From Mycoplana azooxidifex (GTDB taxonomy: Bacteria; Pseudomonadota; Alphaproteobacteria; Rhizobiales; Rhizobiaceae), in NCBI RefSeq assembly GCF_014196765.1, contig NZ_JACIEE010000005.1, forward strand, positions 372,001 through 436,000: 64,000 nucleotides of DNA, in the 5' to 3' direction. This document shows, piece after piece, positions 45,380 to 54,417 of the stretch (positions are counted from its first letter, which is position 1; the number at the start of each line of letters is the position of its first letter). The notes under the pieces are model-generated. The model was given only the letters and a program-made list of their open reading frames with translations, was not told the origin of the DNA and searched no databases. Both the position numbers and the translations under genes were made by a program.

Positions 45380-46143
45380 ACGTAGCCTCCGTCAGCGAGA
45401 ACGATCGATCCCGTCATCAGGCTGGAGGCCTCGCTTGCGAGGAACAGGATGACCGAAGCCACCTCGTCGGTGCGGCCGAGCCGGTTCATCGGCGTGCCGC
45501 CGACCCAGTGGCGATACATCTCCTCGTCCTCGTAGACGTACTTGTTCATTTCGGTGTCGATATAGGTCGGCGCCACCGAATTGACGCGAACGCCGCGCGC
45601 GCCCCACTCGGCCGCCAGGGATTTCGTCAGGTGATGCACCGCAGCCTTGGAGGCATTGTAATTCGCCTGTTCCTGCGGCCGGTTGACGATGAAGCCCGAC
45701 ATGGAGCCGACGTTGACGATACTGCCGGCGCCGCGTTCCAGCATGGTCTTGCCGAAGGCGCGGCAGCACCAGAAGACGCCGTTGAGATTGACGTCGATCA
45801 CCTTGTTCCAGACCTCGTCCGCCATGGTTTCGGCCGGATGGTTGCTGATCGCGATCCCGGCATTGTTGACGAGCACGTCGACCGGGCCATGCCTGGCAAC
45901 GATCGCATCGTGCACGGCCTGCACCCTTTCGGCATCGGTCACGTCCAGCACCTCGCTGTCGACCTTGTAGCCCTTGGCGCTCAGGTCCCTGACGGCCCCG
46001 GCCAGAAGATCGGCGTTCATGTCCGTCAGGACGACCGTCGCCCCCGCCTCGGCCAGCGCCTCGACGGCCGCGTAGCCGATGCCGCGCGCAGCCCCCGTTA
46101 CGACGCCGACCTTGTCGGTGAGCTTGAACCTATCGAGATACAT
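45370..46143 (-). CDS. SDR-family polyol dehydrogenase
   Basis: This 257-residue protein starts at ATG 46143 (AAAGGAA upstream); the frame to 46182 is unsupported. 'VTGAARGIGYAAVEALAEAG', 'VLVNNAGIAISN', catalytic Ser in 'VNVGSMSG' and YxxxK in 'ANYNASKAA' are intact. It resembles rhizobial sorbitol, galactitol and threitol dehydrogenases of the classical SDR class. It overlaps the HAD gene by 14 nt. Confidence 0.87.
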   Translation of the reverse strand: MYLDRFKLTDKVGVVTGAARGIGYAAVEALAEAGATVVLTDMNADLLAGAVRDLSAKGYKVDSEVLDVTDAERVQAVHDAIVARHGPVDVLVNNAGIAISNHPAETMADEVWNKVIDVNLNGVFWCCRAFGKTMLERGAGSIVNVGSMSGFIVNRPQEQANYNASKAAVHHLTKSLAAEWGARGVRVNSVAPTYIDTEMNKYVYEDEEMYRHWVGGTPMNRLGRTDEVASVILFLASEASSLMTGSIVLADGGYVCW

Positions 46144-46822
46144 GAAGCGTTTCCTTTGCAAATCGTCTCCGCAATCCGGCAAGACAATCGGAAAGCGTCG
46201 TCAGGAGGTCGTGCGGGTCCGCGAGAACGGTGCCCGCTGGAAAGACCAGATCGTTTCGATGCGGCTCCGGCCAGCCGATCACCGTCATGCCCGCAGCCAG
46301 TCCGGCGATCGCGCCGGGCACGCTGTCCTCGACGACGATGCAGTCGGAGGGCGCCTTTCCGAGCAGGTAGGCCGCACGAAGGTAGGGTTCGGCCTGAGGC
46401 TTGCCGTCGCGCACGTCATTGCGCGAGACCGAGACAAGGCCCGGCCGCTGCAACCCGACAGCCCTCAGGTTGGCATCGACCAGCATGCGGTCCGAGTTCG
46501 ACACGATGGCCCAGGGGATCGCTCCGTCCTGCAGCGCGTCGAGCACGGATTGTGCACCCGGCCGCATCGCCAGCCCGGAAGCCATGGCCAGGTAAAAGCC
46601 GTACTTGTCGCGAACATAGGCCTCGAACGAGGGCTTGAAGCCGGTAAGCTCTCCAAGCAGCGCGTGGCAGTCGGCGCCTGTCATGCCTGTCACCATGCCG
46701 GCAAGAGCAGCCGGTACGGCATGACCGTGCAGGCGCAGCACCTCGGCCATCGCCTCGAAATGCGCCGGCTCGCTGTCCACCAGCGTGCCGTCCATGTCGA
46801 AAAGCACGGCGAAGCGGGTCAT
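46130..46822 (-). CDS. HAD-superfamily phosphatase (beta-phosphoglucomutase/CbbY-like)
   Basis: This 230-residue protein has motif I 'LFDMDGTLVDSEPAHF', motif II 'WAIVSNSDRML', the Lys in 'DGKPQAEPYL' and motif IV 'CIVVEDSVPGAIAG', a complete HAD hydrolase set. It probably dephosphorylates a sugar phosphate. A similar kinase/HAD/SDR arrangement occurs in the rhizobial sorbitol operon (xylB-smoC). Its ATG overlaps the kinase stop (46819-46822). Confidence 0.87.
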   Translation of the reverse strand: MTRFAVLFDMDGTLVDSEPAHFEAMAEVLRLHGHAVPAALAGMVTGMTGADCHALLGELTGFKPSFEAYVRDKYGFYLAMASGLAMRPGAQSVLDALQDGAIPWAIVSNSDRMLVDANLRAVGLQRPGLVSVSRNDVRDGKPQAEPYLRAAYLLGKAPSDCIVVEDSVPGAIAGLAAGMTVIGWPEPHRNDLVFPAGTVLADPHDLLTTLSDCLAGLRRRFAKETLHVSR

Positions 46823-48321
46823 TGCGGCAACCTGTCGAGGTCGTCATAGAGCGACTGACTATGCGCATAGAGCCGTTCGAAGAAGGCCTGCATAGGCCGG
46901 TAGATGTCGGCCCAGCGCGGGTCCGGCCTGATCTCCTCGTCGTAGGAGACATATCGATCGGCGCCTTCCTCTACGCTGCCGAAGCGCCCGGTCGCCGTCG
47001 CGGCCATGATAGCGCAACCGACGAGGCCGCATTCCGGCTCGCTCGGCACCAGGATCGGGATGTCGTAGACGCTCGCCTTGATCGTCATCCAGAGCTTCGT
47101 CCTGGCGCCACCGCCTGACGCGATCACGCGCTCCAGCGGCGCACCGGAAATGCCGTCGAGAATGTTGATGTGGCGCTTGACGGCAAAGGCGACGCCTTCG
47201 AGCACGGCGCGGTGCATATGCGCCAGGCCATGGCCGGCGCCGATACCGAAATATTGCGCCCGTGCATTGCGATGATCGCCAAGCCGCTCTCCGGCGAGAT
47301 AGGGCATGAAGAACAGTCGCTCCGAACCCGCCGGCGCTTCGGCAGCCTTGGCGACGATATCCTCATAGGAAAATTGCTTCTCGTGGAAGGCGCGTCGGGC
47401 CCAGCGCATCGAGTCGCCGCCGGATTCCAGCAGCATGAATGCGCCCCAGTTGCCTTCGACCGTACCGACATTGCAAACGGCGGGGTCGAGCAACGGCTGG
47501 CGCGCGATCGCCGTGATGATCGCCGAGGTTCCCATGACCTCCGATCCGACGCCGGGCCGGCAGACGCCGGATCCGAGCAATGCCACCGGATAGTCCGCCC
47601 CGCCGACCAGAACCGGCGTGCCCTCGCGCAAGCCGGTTTCCAGCGCAGCCTTCGCCGTGACGCGCCCCAGGATCTCGACGGGATTGCGCAGCGGGGCGAG
47701 CTTTTTCGCATCGAGATCCAGGAGCCTGACCATCTTCTCCGACCATTGGCCGGTGCCGGGGTCCATCAGGAAGCTCGCACCGCCATCATTGCGGTCCATC
47801 GCCATTTCGCCGGTTAGCCGTAGGTTGATGTAGTCCTTCGGCATCAGCACCGCAGCGGCTGCCCGGTAGGCTGCGGCATCGTTGTCGCGCAGCCATTGCA
47901 GCTTGAAGCCCGGCCAGGCCGGCGTCGGCGGGTTGGCGCTGTCGCCGAGATAGGAATGCGGAGGGTGCGCCGCCTCGAAGGCCGTCACATAGTCGACGGT
48001 ACGCTTGTCGTTCCACAACGGAGCGGTTTCCCGCACCAGTTCGCCGCGATCGTCGACCAGCACAGTTCCATGCATCTGGCCGCAGCCTGCAACGGCCGCG
48101 ACACGGCTTGCGGCGGACGGCACCTGGTCCAGCACCGCGCGAGTGGCCGCGACGACACCGTCCCACCAGTCGCGGGGACGCTGCTCCGACCATCCGAATT
48201 GCGGAACGATCTGCTCGTGTTCCCGGCTCGCCACGGCGAGGATCTTGCCCCGGGTGTCGAGCAGCGCCGCGCGGACACTGCCCGTCCCGACATCAATTGC
48301 GAGAAAAAGCTCTTGTGACAT
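46819..48321 (-). CDS. xylB: FGGY-family kinase, xylulokinase-like
   Basis: This 500-residue protein starts at ATG 48321. Phosphate loop is 'LAIDVGTGSVRAALLDTRG'; the XylB substrate region shows 'GCGQMHGTVLVDDRG' and 'PPTPAWPGFKLQWLRDNDAA'; 'PVLVGGADYPVALLGSG' holds the catalytic Asp; 'IASGGGARTKLWMTIKA' closes the ATP site. It would phosphorylate a ketose such as D-xylulose made by the adjacent SDR. The exact sugar is not proved. Confidence 0.85.
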   Translation of the reverse strand: MSQELFLAIDVGTGSVRAALLDTRGKILAVASREHEQIVPQFGWSEQRPRDWWDGVVAATRAVLDQVPSAASRVAAVAGCGQMHGTVLVDDRGELVRETAPLWNDKRTVDYVTAFEAAHPPHSYLGDSANPPTPAWPGFKLQWLRDNDAAAYRAAAAVLMPKDYINLRLTGEMAMDRNDGGASFLMDPGTGQWSEKMVRLLDLDAKKLAPLRNPVEILGRVTAKAALETGLREGTPVLVGGADYPVALLGSGVCRPGVGSEVMGTSAIITAIARQPLLDPAVCNVGTVEGNWGAFMLLESGGDSMRWARRAFHEKQFSYEDIVAKAAEAPAGSERLFFMPYLAGERLGDHRNARAQYFGIGAGHGLAHMHRAVLEGVAFAVKRHINILDGISGAPLERVIASGGGARTKLWMTIKASVYDIPILVPSEPECGLVGCAIMAATATGRFGSVEEGADRYVSYDEEIRPDPRWADIYRPMQAFFERLYAHSQSLYDDLDRLPQ

Positions 48322-48348
48322 GTCGATCTGTTCTGAATGGCCCGCCGC

Positions 48349-49338
48349 TTACCTGCGGAACCAGTTGGAGGCGTATTGCAGCAGCATGGCCCCGATGATG
48401 ATGCACCCCATGAACACCTGCTGATGGTAGCCGGGCACGCGGGCCAGGTTCATCATATTGGCAATGATGCCGAGTACAATGACCCCGATGAACGTGTTGA
48501 ACACGCCGCCGCGGCCACCCATCAGGCTGGCGCCGCCGATGACGACCGCGGCGATCGCGTCCAGTTCCGCACCGACGCCGATATTGGCGGAACCGATACC
48601 GGTGCGGCTAGTGGAGACGATGCCGGCTGCCGCGGCGAGAACGCCGGAAATCACGTAGACGGAGGTCGTGTAGAAGGCGACCGGGATGCCCGAGAGGCGC
48701 ACGGCCTCGATATTGGAGCCGATCGCCTTCACCAGGCGGCCGAAGCGCGTGAACGTCAGCACGATCCCGGCGATGACGAAGACGACGGCCATCAGCCAGA
48801 CCGGATAGGGGATGCCGGCAAACGAAAGAGATCCGAAATCAACGATCAGCATGCCCGCATCGCCCATCTGGATGGGCTGCCCGGCGGACACGATCAGCGA
48901 CAGCCCCCGGGCCACGGTCATCATCGCCAGCGTCGTGACGAACGGGGGCAGCTTCAGGAAGGCGATGAGAACGCCGGAAACCAGCCCGCATGCACCGCCT
49001 GCCGCGAGTGCCGCACCGATGGAGAGACCGGCTCCGTATTGCTGGATCAGGATCGCGCAGACGATACTTCCGAGCGCCGCGATCGATCCGACGGACAGGT
49101 CGATCCCGCGCGTCAGGATGACGAACAGCATGCCGACCGCCATCAGGCTGGTGCCGGCGCTCTGGCGCAGGACGTTGATGAGATTGCGCTCCGTCAGGAA
49201 AACGTCCGACATCGACGTCGCCACGATCAGCAGCGCGACCAGGATCGCCACGGTGCCGTATCGGTGCATGATGTTGCCGATGTTGAACTGGCTGGAGCGG
49301 GGAGCGGTTTCGGTGATGTCTGCCACGGCGTTACCCAT
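48349..49338 (-). CDS. Sugar ABC transporter permease (RbsC family)
   Basis: This 329-residue protein has about eight hydrophobic spans and CUT2 permease segments 'ILTRGIDLSVGSIAALGSIV' and 'LDAIAAVVIGGASLMGGRGG'. It directly abuts the ATPase stop. It is a single permease, so a homodimer is likely. Confidence 0.9.
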   Translation of the reverse strand: MGNAVADITETAPRSSQFNIGNIMHRYGTVAILVALLIVATSMSDVFLTERNLINVLRQSAGTSLMAVGMLFVILTRGIDLSVGSIAALGSIVCAILIQQYGAGLSIGAALAAGGACGLVSGVLIAFLKLPPFVTTLAMMTVARGLSLIVSAGQPIQMGDAGMLIVDFGSLSFAGIPYPVWLMAVVFVIAGIVLTFTRFGRLVKAIGSNIEAVRLSGIPVAFYTTSVYVISGVLAAAAGIVSTSRTGIGSANIGVGAELDAIAAVVIGGASLMGGRGGVFNTFIGVIVLGIIANMMNLARVPGYHQQVFMGCIIIGAMLLQYASNWFRR

Positions 49339-50847
49339 TCAATGAATTGCGGCGGCTTCGGCGGTGGCGGAATTGACCATCGCGAGCCGCAGCAGCTTCT
49401 CTTCGGTGTAGTCGGCGGGCTCGAGCGATCCCGTCAGCTGGCCTTCGCGCATCACGAGGATGCGGTCGCACAGGCCGAAAAGTTCGATATGTTCGGACGA
49501 GATCACCAGCACCGCGCGTCCCTCGGCGGCGAGAGACTTGATCAGCGAGTAGATCTCCGTCTTGGCGCCGACATCGACGCCGCGGGTGGGTTCGTCGAAG
49601 ATCAACAGGTCCCCGTCGGCATGAAACCATTTCGCCAGCACCACCTTCTGCTGGTTTCCGCCCGAGAGGCTGGAAGCCGGATCGTTGAGGCTGCCGGCCT
49701 TGAGCCGCAGCCGCGTGGCCAGTTTCTCGACGGCCGACATTTCCTTTGAACGGCGCACGAATCCGAGGGCGTTGACGAGCGGGGACAGCCGCGCCATCGT
49801 CGCATTCACCCGGATCGGAAAATCGAGCACGAGCCCCTGCTCCTTGCGGCTTTCGGGCACGAGACCGATGCCCGCCTTAACCGCATGGCGGGGGCTCCTG
49901 ATCTTCACCTCACGGCCACGAAGGAAGATCTTTCCCGACAGCGCCCGCTCGGCGCCGAAGATCATTCGCACGAGTTCGGTGCGGCCGGCACCGACAAGGC
50001 CGCCGAGCCCCACGATTTCGCCGGCCCGGATGCTGAGCGACGCGCCTTTGATGCGGGCGCCGTCCGACAGGTTTTCGATGCGCAGCACTTCGTCGCCCGC
50101 CTTGCGCTCGACGTCCTCGCCGAACAGCGCCTTCAGCGACCGGCCGACCATCATGCGGATGACGTCGTCGATCTCGACGTCCATGCGTTCGACCGTCGCG
50201 ACGGACGATCCGTCCTTCATCACCGTGATGCGATCGGCGATGCGGAAGACCTCGTCGAGCCGGTGCGAGATGTAGATGATGCCGACGCCGCGCTCGCGCA
50301 GCGTGGCGATGATGTCCAGCAGTCGCTCGGCGTCACGGGCCGAAAGCACTGCGGTCGGCTCGTCGAACACCATGACGGCGGCATTGCGCGAAAGGGCCTT
50401 GGCGATTTCGACGACCTGCTGGTGCGCGACCGACAGGTCGCCCACCGTAGCGGAAGGCGAGATGGCGAAGCCGAGGCTGGAAATCAGCTCCCTCGCCCTT
50501 CGGTTCAGATCGCTCCAGGAAATGAGAGAGGGGATTTTTGCCAGAAAGATGTTCTCGGCGACGGTGAGATCGGTGGCGAGCGCCATCTCCTGGTGGATGA
50601 TCGCAATGCCCTTTTCCAGCGCATCCATCGGACCGCGGAACTGCTGCTGCTCGCCTGAGACCGTCACCGTTCCGGCATCGGCAACATATTCGCCGCCCAA
50701 AACCCTCATCAGCGTCGACTTGCCCGCGCCGTTCTCTCCGAGCAAGGCATGGACCTCGCCGGGACGAAGCGAGAAGTCCACCCCCTGCAGGGCACGGACG
50801 CCGCCGAACGATTTGCGAATGCCGCTCAGTTCTACCAGGTTTTCCAT
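49339..50847 (-). CDS. Sugar ABC transporter ATPase with two NBDs (RbsA family)
   Basis: In this 502-residue protein NBD1 is '[17 protein letters not shown]', 'LSVAHQQVVEIAKAL' and 'VMVFDEPTAVL'. NBD2 is '[15 protein letters not shown]' and 'LLIFDEPTRGVDVGAKTEI'. Both Walker B glutamates are intact, unlike the ATPase at 39596-41110. Start ATG 50847; 127 nt after the binding-protein stop. Confidence 0.92.
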   Translation of the reverse strand: MENLVELSGIRKSFGGVRALQGVDFSLRPGEVHALLGENGAGKSTLMRVLGGEYVADAGTVTVSGEQQQFRGPMDALEKGIAIIHQEMALATDLTVAENIFLAKIPSLISWSDLNRRARELISSLGFAISPSATVGDLSVAHQQVVEIAKALSRNAAVMVFDEPTAVLSARDAERLLDIIATLRERGVGIIYISHRLDEVFRIADRITVMKDGSSVATVERMDVEIDDVIRMMVGRSLKALFGEDVERKAGDEVLRIENLSDGARIKGASLSIRAGEIVGLGGLVGAGRTELVRMIFGAERALSGKIFLRGREVKIRSPRHAVKAGIGLVPESRKEQGLVLDFPIRVNATMARLSPLVNALGFVRRSKEMSAVEKLATRLRLKAGSLNDPASSLSGGNQQKVVLAKWFHADGDLLIFDEPTRGVDVGAKTEIYSLIKSLAAEGRAVLVISSEHIELFGLCDRILVMREGQLTGSLEPADYTEEKLLRLAMVNSATAEAAAIH

Positions 50848-50929
50848 AGCCGAGTTCTGATCATTGCCTGTCGACCGGCGACCGCCGACAGGGCCGCGGC
50901 AGGCATGCCCGCCGCTTCACTGCAAGGAT

Positions 50930-50958
50930 GCAGCCGACGCCTGTCCGGCGCCGGCTGC
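50930..50958 (-). other. Intercistronic hairpin after binding-protein gene
   Basis: On the minus strand GCAGCCGGCGCC and GGCGTCGGCTGC form a 12-bp stem with one G-U pair and a 5-nt loop, starting 16 nt after the binding-protein stop. There is no T-run. It is placed like the hairpin at 41192-41212. Confidence 0.5.
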
Positions 50959-50974
50959 CCGGGAGGATGCCAGC

Positions 50975-51946
50975 CTAGAATACGGCGTCCTGCTTGAGAT
51001 AGTTGTCGACGTTCTCCTTGGTGATGGCCGTCGGCGTCGTGTAGGTGATCTTGGAGATGTCAGACGGAAGATCGCCGTCGATCGCCTTCTTGGCCAGTTC
51101 GACGGCCGTCGATGCGACAAGGGCCGGATCGTTCAGGCCGGTGGCGCCGTACTTGCCGTCCTTGATCGCCTGAAGCGCCTCCTTCTGGCCATCAGCGGCC
51201 GCCAGAAGCAGGACGTCCGAGGAACCACCGAGCGCCTTCTGGGCGCCCAGAACCATCGAATCGTTCTCGCCGAGCACGACGTTGACGTCCGGATTGGCCG
51301 TCAGGAGGTCTTCCATGGCCTTGAGGCCGCCCTCGTTGGTCCAGCCGCCCCAGCCCTGGCCGACGACTTCGAAGCGTGCGCGGCCCTCGTTGCGAAGCTG
51401 GCCCTCGAGCAGTCCGGCAAGCACGCCGAGACGGCGCTCCTGGCCGACCTCGTTGCCCTTGTCGCCGGAGATCAGCGCGATCTTCAGGTCCTTGCCCTTG
51501 GTGTTGTCGGCCAGCCATTGACCAACGAGCAGGCCGTTCTGGCTATTGGACGACTGAACGAGCGTCACGAAATTGGCCTGCGGGTCGATCGTAGAGTCGA
51601 TTACGAACACGTGGACACCGGCTGCGGTCGCGGCATTCACCGCGGGAACCAGGCCCTTGCTGTCGCGCGGATTGATGATCAAGGCGCCTATGCCCTGCGC
51701 GACCATGTCTTCGACGTCGGCCACCTGCTTGTTCAGGTCGTTCTGGCCATCGACGGAGATCACCTCGCAACCCAGTTCTTCGGCTTTCTTCTTCGCCGAC
51801 ACGTCCTGGGCCGCGAAATAGGGAGCGTCCAGCGTCTTCATCGAGATGCCGATCTTGCAATCGGCAGCCTGGGCTGCGGACATTGCCACGAGCGATGTGG
51901 CAGCAGCCAATGCGAGCCGCATGGCGGCAGTTTTGACAGTTTTCAT
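50975..51946 (-). CDS. Sugar ABC transporter substrate-binding protein (RbsB family)
   Basis: The start is ATG 51946 (GAGGAGGAG upstream), giving 323 residues; the frame to 52081 crosses the control region. The signal ends at 'SAAQAAD'. 'IGISMKTLDAPYFAAQDVSA', 'LIINPRDSKGLVPAVNAA' and 'GENDSMVLGAQKALGG' mark the ribose/galactose-type periplasmic fold. It is the first gene of the leftward operon ending with the SDR at 43527. Confidence 0.9.
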   Translation of the reverse strand: MKTVKTAAMRLALAAATSLVAMSAAQAADCKIGISMKTLDAPYFAAQDVSAKKKAEELGCEVISVDGQNDLNKQVADVEDMVAQGIGALIINPRDSKGLVPAVNAATAAGVHVFVIDSTIDPQANFVTLVQSSNSQNGLLVGQWLADNTKGKDLKIALISGDKGNEVGQERRLGVLAGLLEGQLRNEGRARFEVVGQGWGGWTNEGGLKAMEDLLTANPDVNVVLGENDSMVLGAQKALGGSSDVLLLAAADGQKEALQAIKDGKYGATGLNDPALVASTAVELAKKAIDGDLPSDISKITYTTPTAITKENVDNYLKQDAVF

Positions 51947-52024
51947 GATTTCTCCTCCTCCAGTAGACAACTCTTTTGAGCTCCCGAAGCCCCCGGTTAG
52001 GGGTCCGCATGCCCATCGATTAAA

Positions 52025-52039
52025 TGTATCATAATTACA
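52025..52039. promoter_or_regulatory. HexR/RpiR-like site TGTA-N7-TACA
   Basis: TGTATCATAATTACA has the TGTA...TACA arms of HexR operators and matches TGTAATTAAATTACA at 11 of 15 positions. An RpiR/HexR-family gene ends the rightward operon (56291-57169) and a KDPG-aldolase-like enzyme is in it, which fits a KDPG-type effector. Function is inferred. Confidence 0.45.
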
Positions 52040-52138
52040 AAATTTATCCTCGTCAATCATAACCAGGCCCAAAATCCGCACAATCTATGCTGCGTCGCAA
52101 CGAAAAATGGGGGTTGCGTGTCTCAGTCGATCATTTTA

Positions 52139-52153
52139 TGTATTTTTACTACC
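52139..52153. promoter_or_regulatory. Second, weaker TGTA-type site before the isomerase gene
   Basis: TGTATTTTTACTACC keeps the TGTA half and most of a HexR-like right half (ending TACC instead of TACA). It lies just before the ribosome site GGAGG of the cupin isomerase gene. Confidence 0.3.
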
Positions 52154-52170
52154 AAATGGAGGATTCACAT

Positions 52171-52794
52171 ATGTTACGAGAACCTGTCGCCAGCGTTGTC
52201 GATCCGCGCGCAGGCGGGTTGAGCGGAAATACCGGCCGCTATGAAAAACGGCTGAGCGACCTGGCGGGACTTTATGCCGATGCCGAGGCGCACGCCGCTC
52301 TTGTCGCCTCGCTCAACGATCCGGTCGTCTATGCCGTGGAGGACTTCCGGCCGGGATCCCATTCCGGCGACCTGATCTACGGCGTCACGCACATGAGCCC
52401 GGGACGCATCGGCCGCGAATATTTCCTCACCCGCGGCCATATCCACGCGAAGGCGGACCGCCCGGAAATCTACTACGGACAGAAGGGCTACGGCCTGATG
52501 CAGCTGGAATCACCGGAAGGCGAGACGCGCATCGTCGAGGTCCGGCCGCAGACGATCTGCTACGTCCCACCCTTCTGGATCCACCGCTCGATCAATGTCG
52601 GCGACGAGGATCTCGTCATGGTCTTCGCCTACCCCTCCGACAGCGGGCAGGACTACGGCATCATCGAAAACTCGAACGGCATGCGCCACCGCGTCCTCGC
52701 GACCGACGAGGGCGGATGGGAACTCGTCGAGAATTCCGCCTACGCGCCCCGGAGCAGCGAGACGGTCCGGCAACTGATGAAGACATATGCCTGA
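52171..52794 (+). CDS. Cupin-type glucose-6-phosphate isomerase family protein
   Basis: The start is ATG 52171 with GGAGG 9 nt upstream, giving 207 residues. The cupin metal and active-site pattern is 'TRGHIHAKADRPEIYYGQKG' followed by 'YVPPFWIHRSINVGDEDL', characteristic of the archaeal-type cPGI family, which is also known from Ensifer and Salmonella. It should interconvert an aldose and a ketose phosphate in the cytoplasm. It overlaps the downstream frame slightly in position and heads the rightward operon. Specificity for glucose 6-phosphate versus another sugar phosphate is open. Confidence 0.85.
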   Translation: MLREPVASVVDPRAGGLSGNTGRYEKRLSDLAGLYADAEAHAALVASLNDPVVYAVEDFRPGSHSGDLIYGVTHMSPGRIGREYFLTRGHIHAKADRPEIYYGQKGYGLMQLESPEGETRIVEVRPQTICYVPPFWIHRSINVGDEDLVMVFAYPSDSGQDYGIIENSNGMRHRVLATDEGGWELVENSAYAPRSSETVRQLMKTYA

Positions 52795-52816
52795 AGGCAG
52801 CAGCGAGGAATTCCCT

Positions 52817-53470
52817 ATGAGTAATCCGATCGACATCATTGCGGGACTGGGCGTGGTTCCGGTCATCGCCATCGAGCGGGCCAGCGATGCCGTGGCACTT
52901 GCCGATGCGCTGCTCGAGGGCGGCCTTCCGGTCGCCGAAATCACCTTCCGCACCGAAGCGGCCGCCGACGTGCTCGCCGCCATGCGCGACGCGCGGCCGG
53001 AACTGTGCATCGGCGCCGGCACGATTCTCGATAAGGGGAGTCTCGATCGGGCGATCGCCGCCGGGGCCCGCTTCGGCCTGGCGCCGGGCTACGATCCCGA
53101 CATCGTCGATGCGGCGAAGGCAGCGGATCTGCCGTTCTGCCCCGGCATCATGACGCCCACCGACCTGACGCTCGCAGCAGCGCGTGGCGTGCGGCTGGCC
53201 AAGTTCTTTCCCGCCGGCGTGGCAGGTGGCCCGAAAGCCCTTTCCGGCATCTCCGCCCCCTTCGCCCATCTCGGTATCCGCTTCATCCCGACCGGCGGCG
53301 TCACGGAGGCTACGATCGGGGACTGGCTCGCCATCCGGCAGGTCATTGCGGTGGGCGGCACATGGATCGCCAAGACGGAAGACATCCGTGAGGGCCGCTT
53401 CGCCGACATCGCGAAGAACGCCAGGGCCGCAGTCGGCATCGCCAAGGAAGCACTGGAGCGCCGCCGGTGA
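52817..53470 (+). CDS. KDPG/KHG aldolase family protein
   Basis: The start is ATG 52817 (GAGG upstream), giving 217 residues. 'VVPVIAIERASDAVALADAL', catalytic Glu in 'VAEITFRTEAA', 'IGAGTILDKG', 'FCPGIMTPTDL' and the Schiff-base Lys in 'RLAKFFPAGVAGG' are all present. It would cleave a 2-keto-3-deoxy acid phosphate to pyruvate and an aldehyde phosphate. No sugar-acid dehydratase of the Edd or enolase type is in the window, so the source of its substrate is unclear. Overlaps the next start by 4 nt. Confidence 0.88.
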   Translation: MSNPIDIIAGLGVVPVIAIERASDAVALADALLEGGLPVAEITFRTEAAADVLAAMRDARPELCIGAGTILDKGSLDRAIAAGARFGLAPGYDPDIVDAAKAADLPFCPGIMTPTDLTLAAARGVRLAKFFPAGVAGGPKALSGISAPFAHLGIRFIPTGGVTEATIGDWLAIRQVIAVGGTWIAKTEDIREGRFADIAKNARAAVGIAKEALERRR

Positions 53471-54417
53471 GCTACCAACCCGCCACGCAACCCACGCTCT
53501 ACTTCATCGGCGTGACCACCACCAAAAGCTCGATCATGAAGGTCTTTCCCGCCTGGGCCGAATATCTCGGCCTGAAGGGCGCGGTCATCAAGGGCATCGA
53601 CTTCAAGCTGCACGACGACCCCGCCGCCTACCGGGCAGCCGTCGAGTTCATCCGCGACGACCCGCTCTCGCTCGGCGCGCTGGTCACAACCCACAAGATC
53701 GACCTCTTCCACGCCTGCCGCGACCTGTTCGACACCGTCGACGAGCATGCGCTCCTCATGGACGAGACGAGCTGCATTTCGAAACGCGGCGGCAGGCTGG
53801 TCTGCCATGCCAAGGACCCGATCTCGTCGGGCCTGGCGATCGACGGCTTTCTCGGGGAAGACTACTTCGCAAGGACCAGCGCCGACCTGTTTTCGATGGG
53901 CGCCGGCGGCTCCACCATTGCCCTGAGCTGGCACCTGATGCGCAAGAGCCGCGGCGGCAACGTCCCGGCCAGGATCGTCGTTACCAACCGCAGCCAGCAT
54001 CGGCTGGACGAGATCAGGCGCATTCATCAGCAGGTCGAAAGCGACGTGCCGGTCGAATATCTGCTGGCCGAGACCCCGGAAGCGAACGACGCCGTCCTGA
54101 AGACGCTGAAGCCCGGCTCGCTGGTGATCAACGCCACCGGCCTCGGCAAGGACGCGCCCGGTTCGCCGCTGACCGATGCGGCGGAGTTCCCGCAACATGC
54201 CGTCGCCTGGGACCTCAACTACCGGGGCGATCTCGTCTTCCTCGATCAGGCGCGACGCCAGCAGGCCGGGAAGTCCCTTCGGATCGAAGACGGCTGGACC
54301 TATTTCCTCCATGGCTGGACGCAGGTCATCGCCGAAGTCTTCGATGTGACGATCCCGACCTCCGGTCCGTCCTTCGACGAGATCTCCAGGATCGCCATCC
54401 AGGCGGCGGGGCGATGA
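53467..54417 (+). CDS. Shikimate-dehydrogenase-like oxidoreductase of unknown substrate
   Basis: This 316-residue protein starts with GTG at 53467, overlapping the aldolase stop. Fold marks of AroE: N-terminal 'IGVTTTKSSIMKVFPAWAE', 'LGALVTTHKIDLFHACRDLF' with the conserved Lys, Asp in 'CHAKDPISSGLAIDGFLG', and the NAD(P) loop 'SMGAGGSTIALSWHLM'. The substrate-binding Ser-x-Ser of true shikimate dehydrogenases is replaced (TTTKSS), so a different polyol or keto acid is likely. Its presence in a sugar operon supports a catabolic, not biosynthetic, role. Confidence 0.75.
   Translation: MSYQPATQPTLYFIGVTTTKSSIMKVFPAWAEYLGLKGAVIKGIDFKLHDDPAAYRAAVEFIRDDPLSLGALVTTHKIDLFHACRDLFDTVDEHALLMDETSCISKRGGRLVCHAKDPISSGLAIDGFLGEDYFARTSADLFSMGAGGSTIALSWHLMRKSRGGNVPARIVVTNRSQHRLDEIRRIHQQVESDVPVEYLLAETPEANDAVLKTLKPGSLVINATGLGKDAPGSPLTDAAEFPQHAVAWDLNYRGDLVFLDQARRQQAGKSLRIEDGWTYFLHGWTQVIAEVFDVTIPTSGPSFDEISRIAIQAAGR

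Larger units (their letters stand above)
51947..52170. promoter_or_regulatory. Divergent control region with AT-rich core
   Basis: This 224-bp gap separates the leftward sugar importer and the rightward isomerase/aldolase operon. An AT-rich core (about 52019-52065) contrasts with GC-rich flanks. It contains the TGTA-type sites at 52025-52039 and 52139-52153. Both operons probably start here. Confidence 0.6.
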
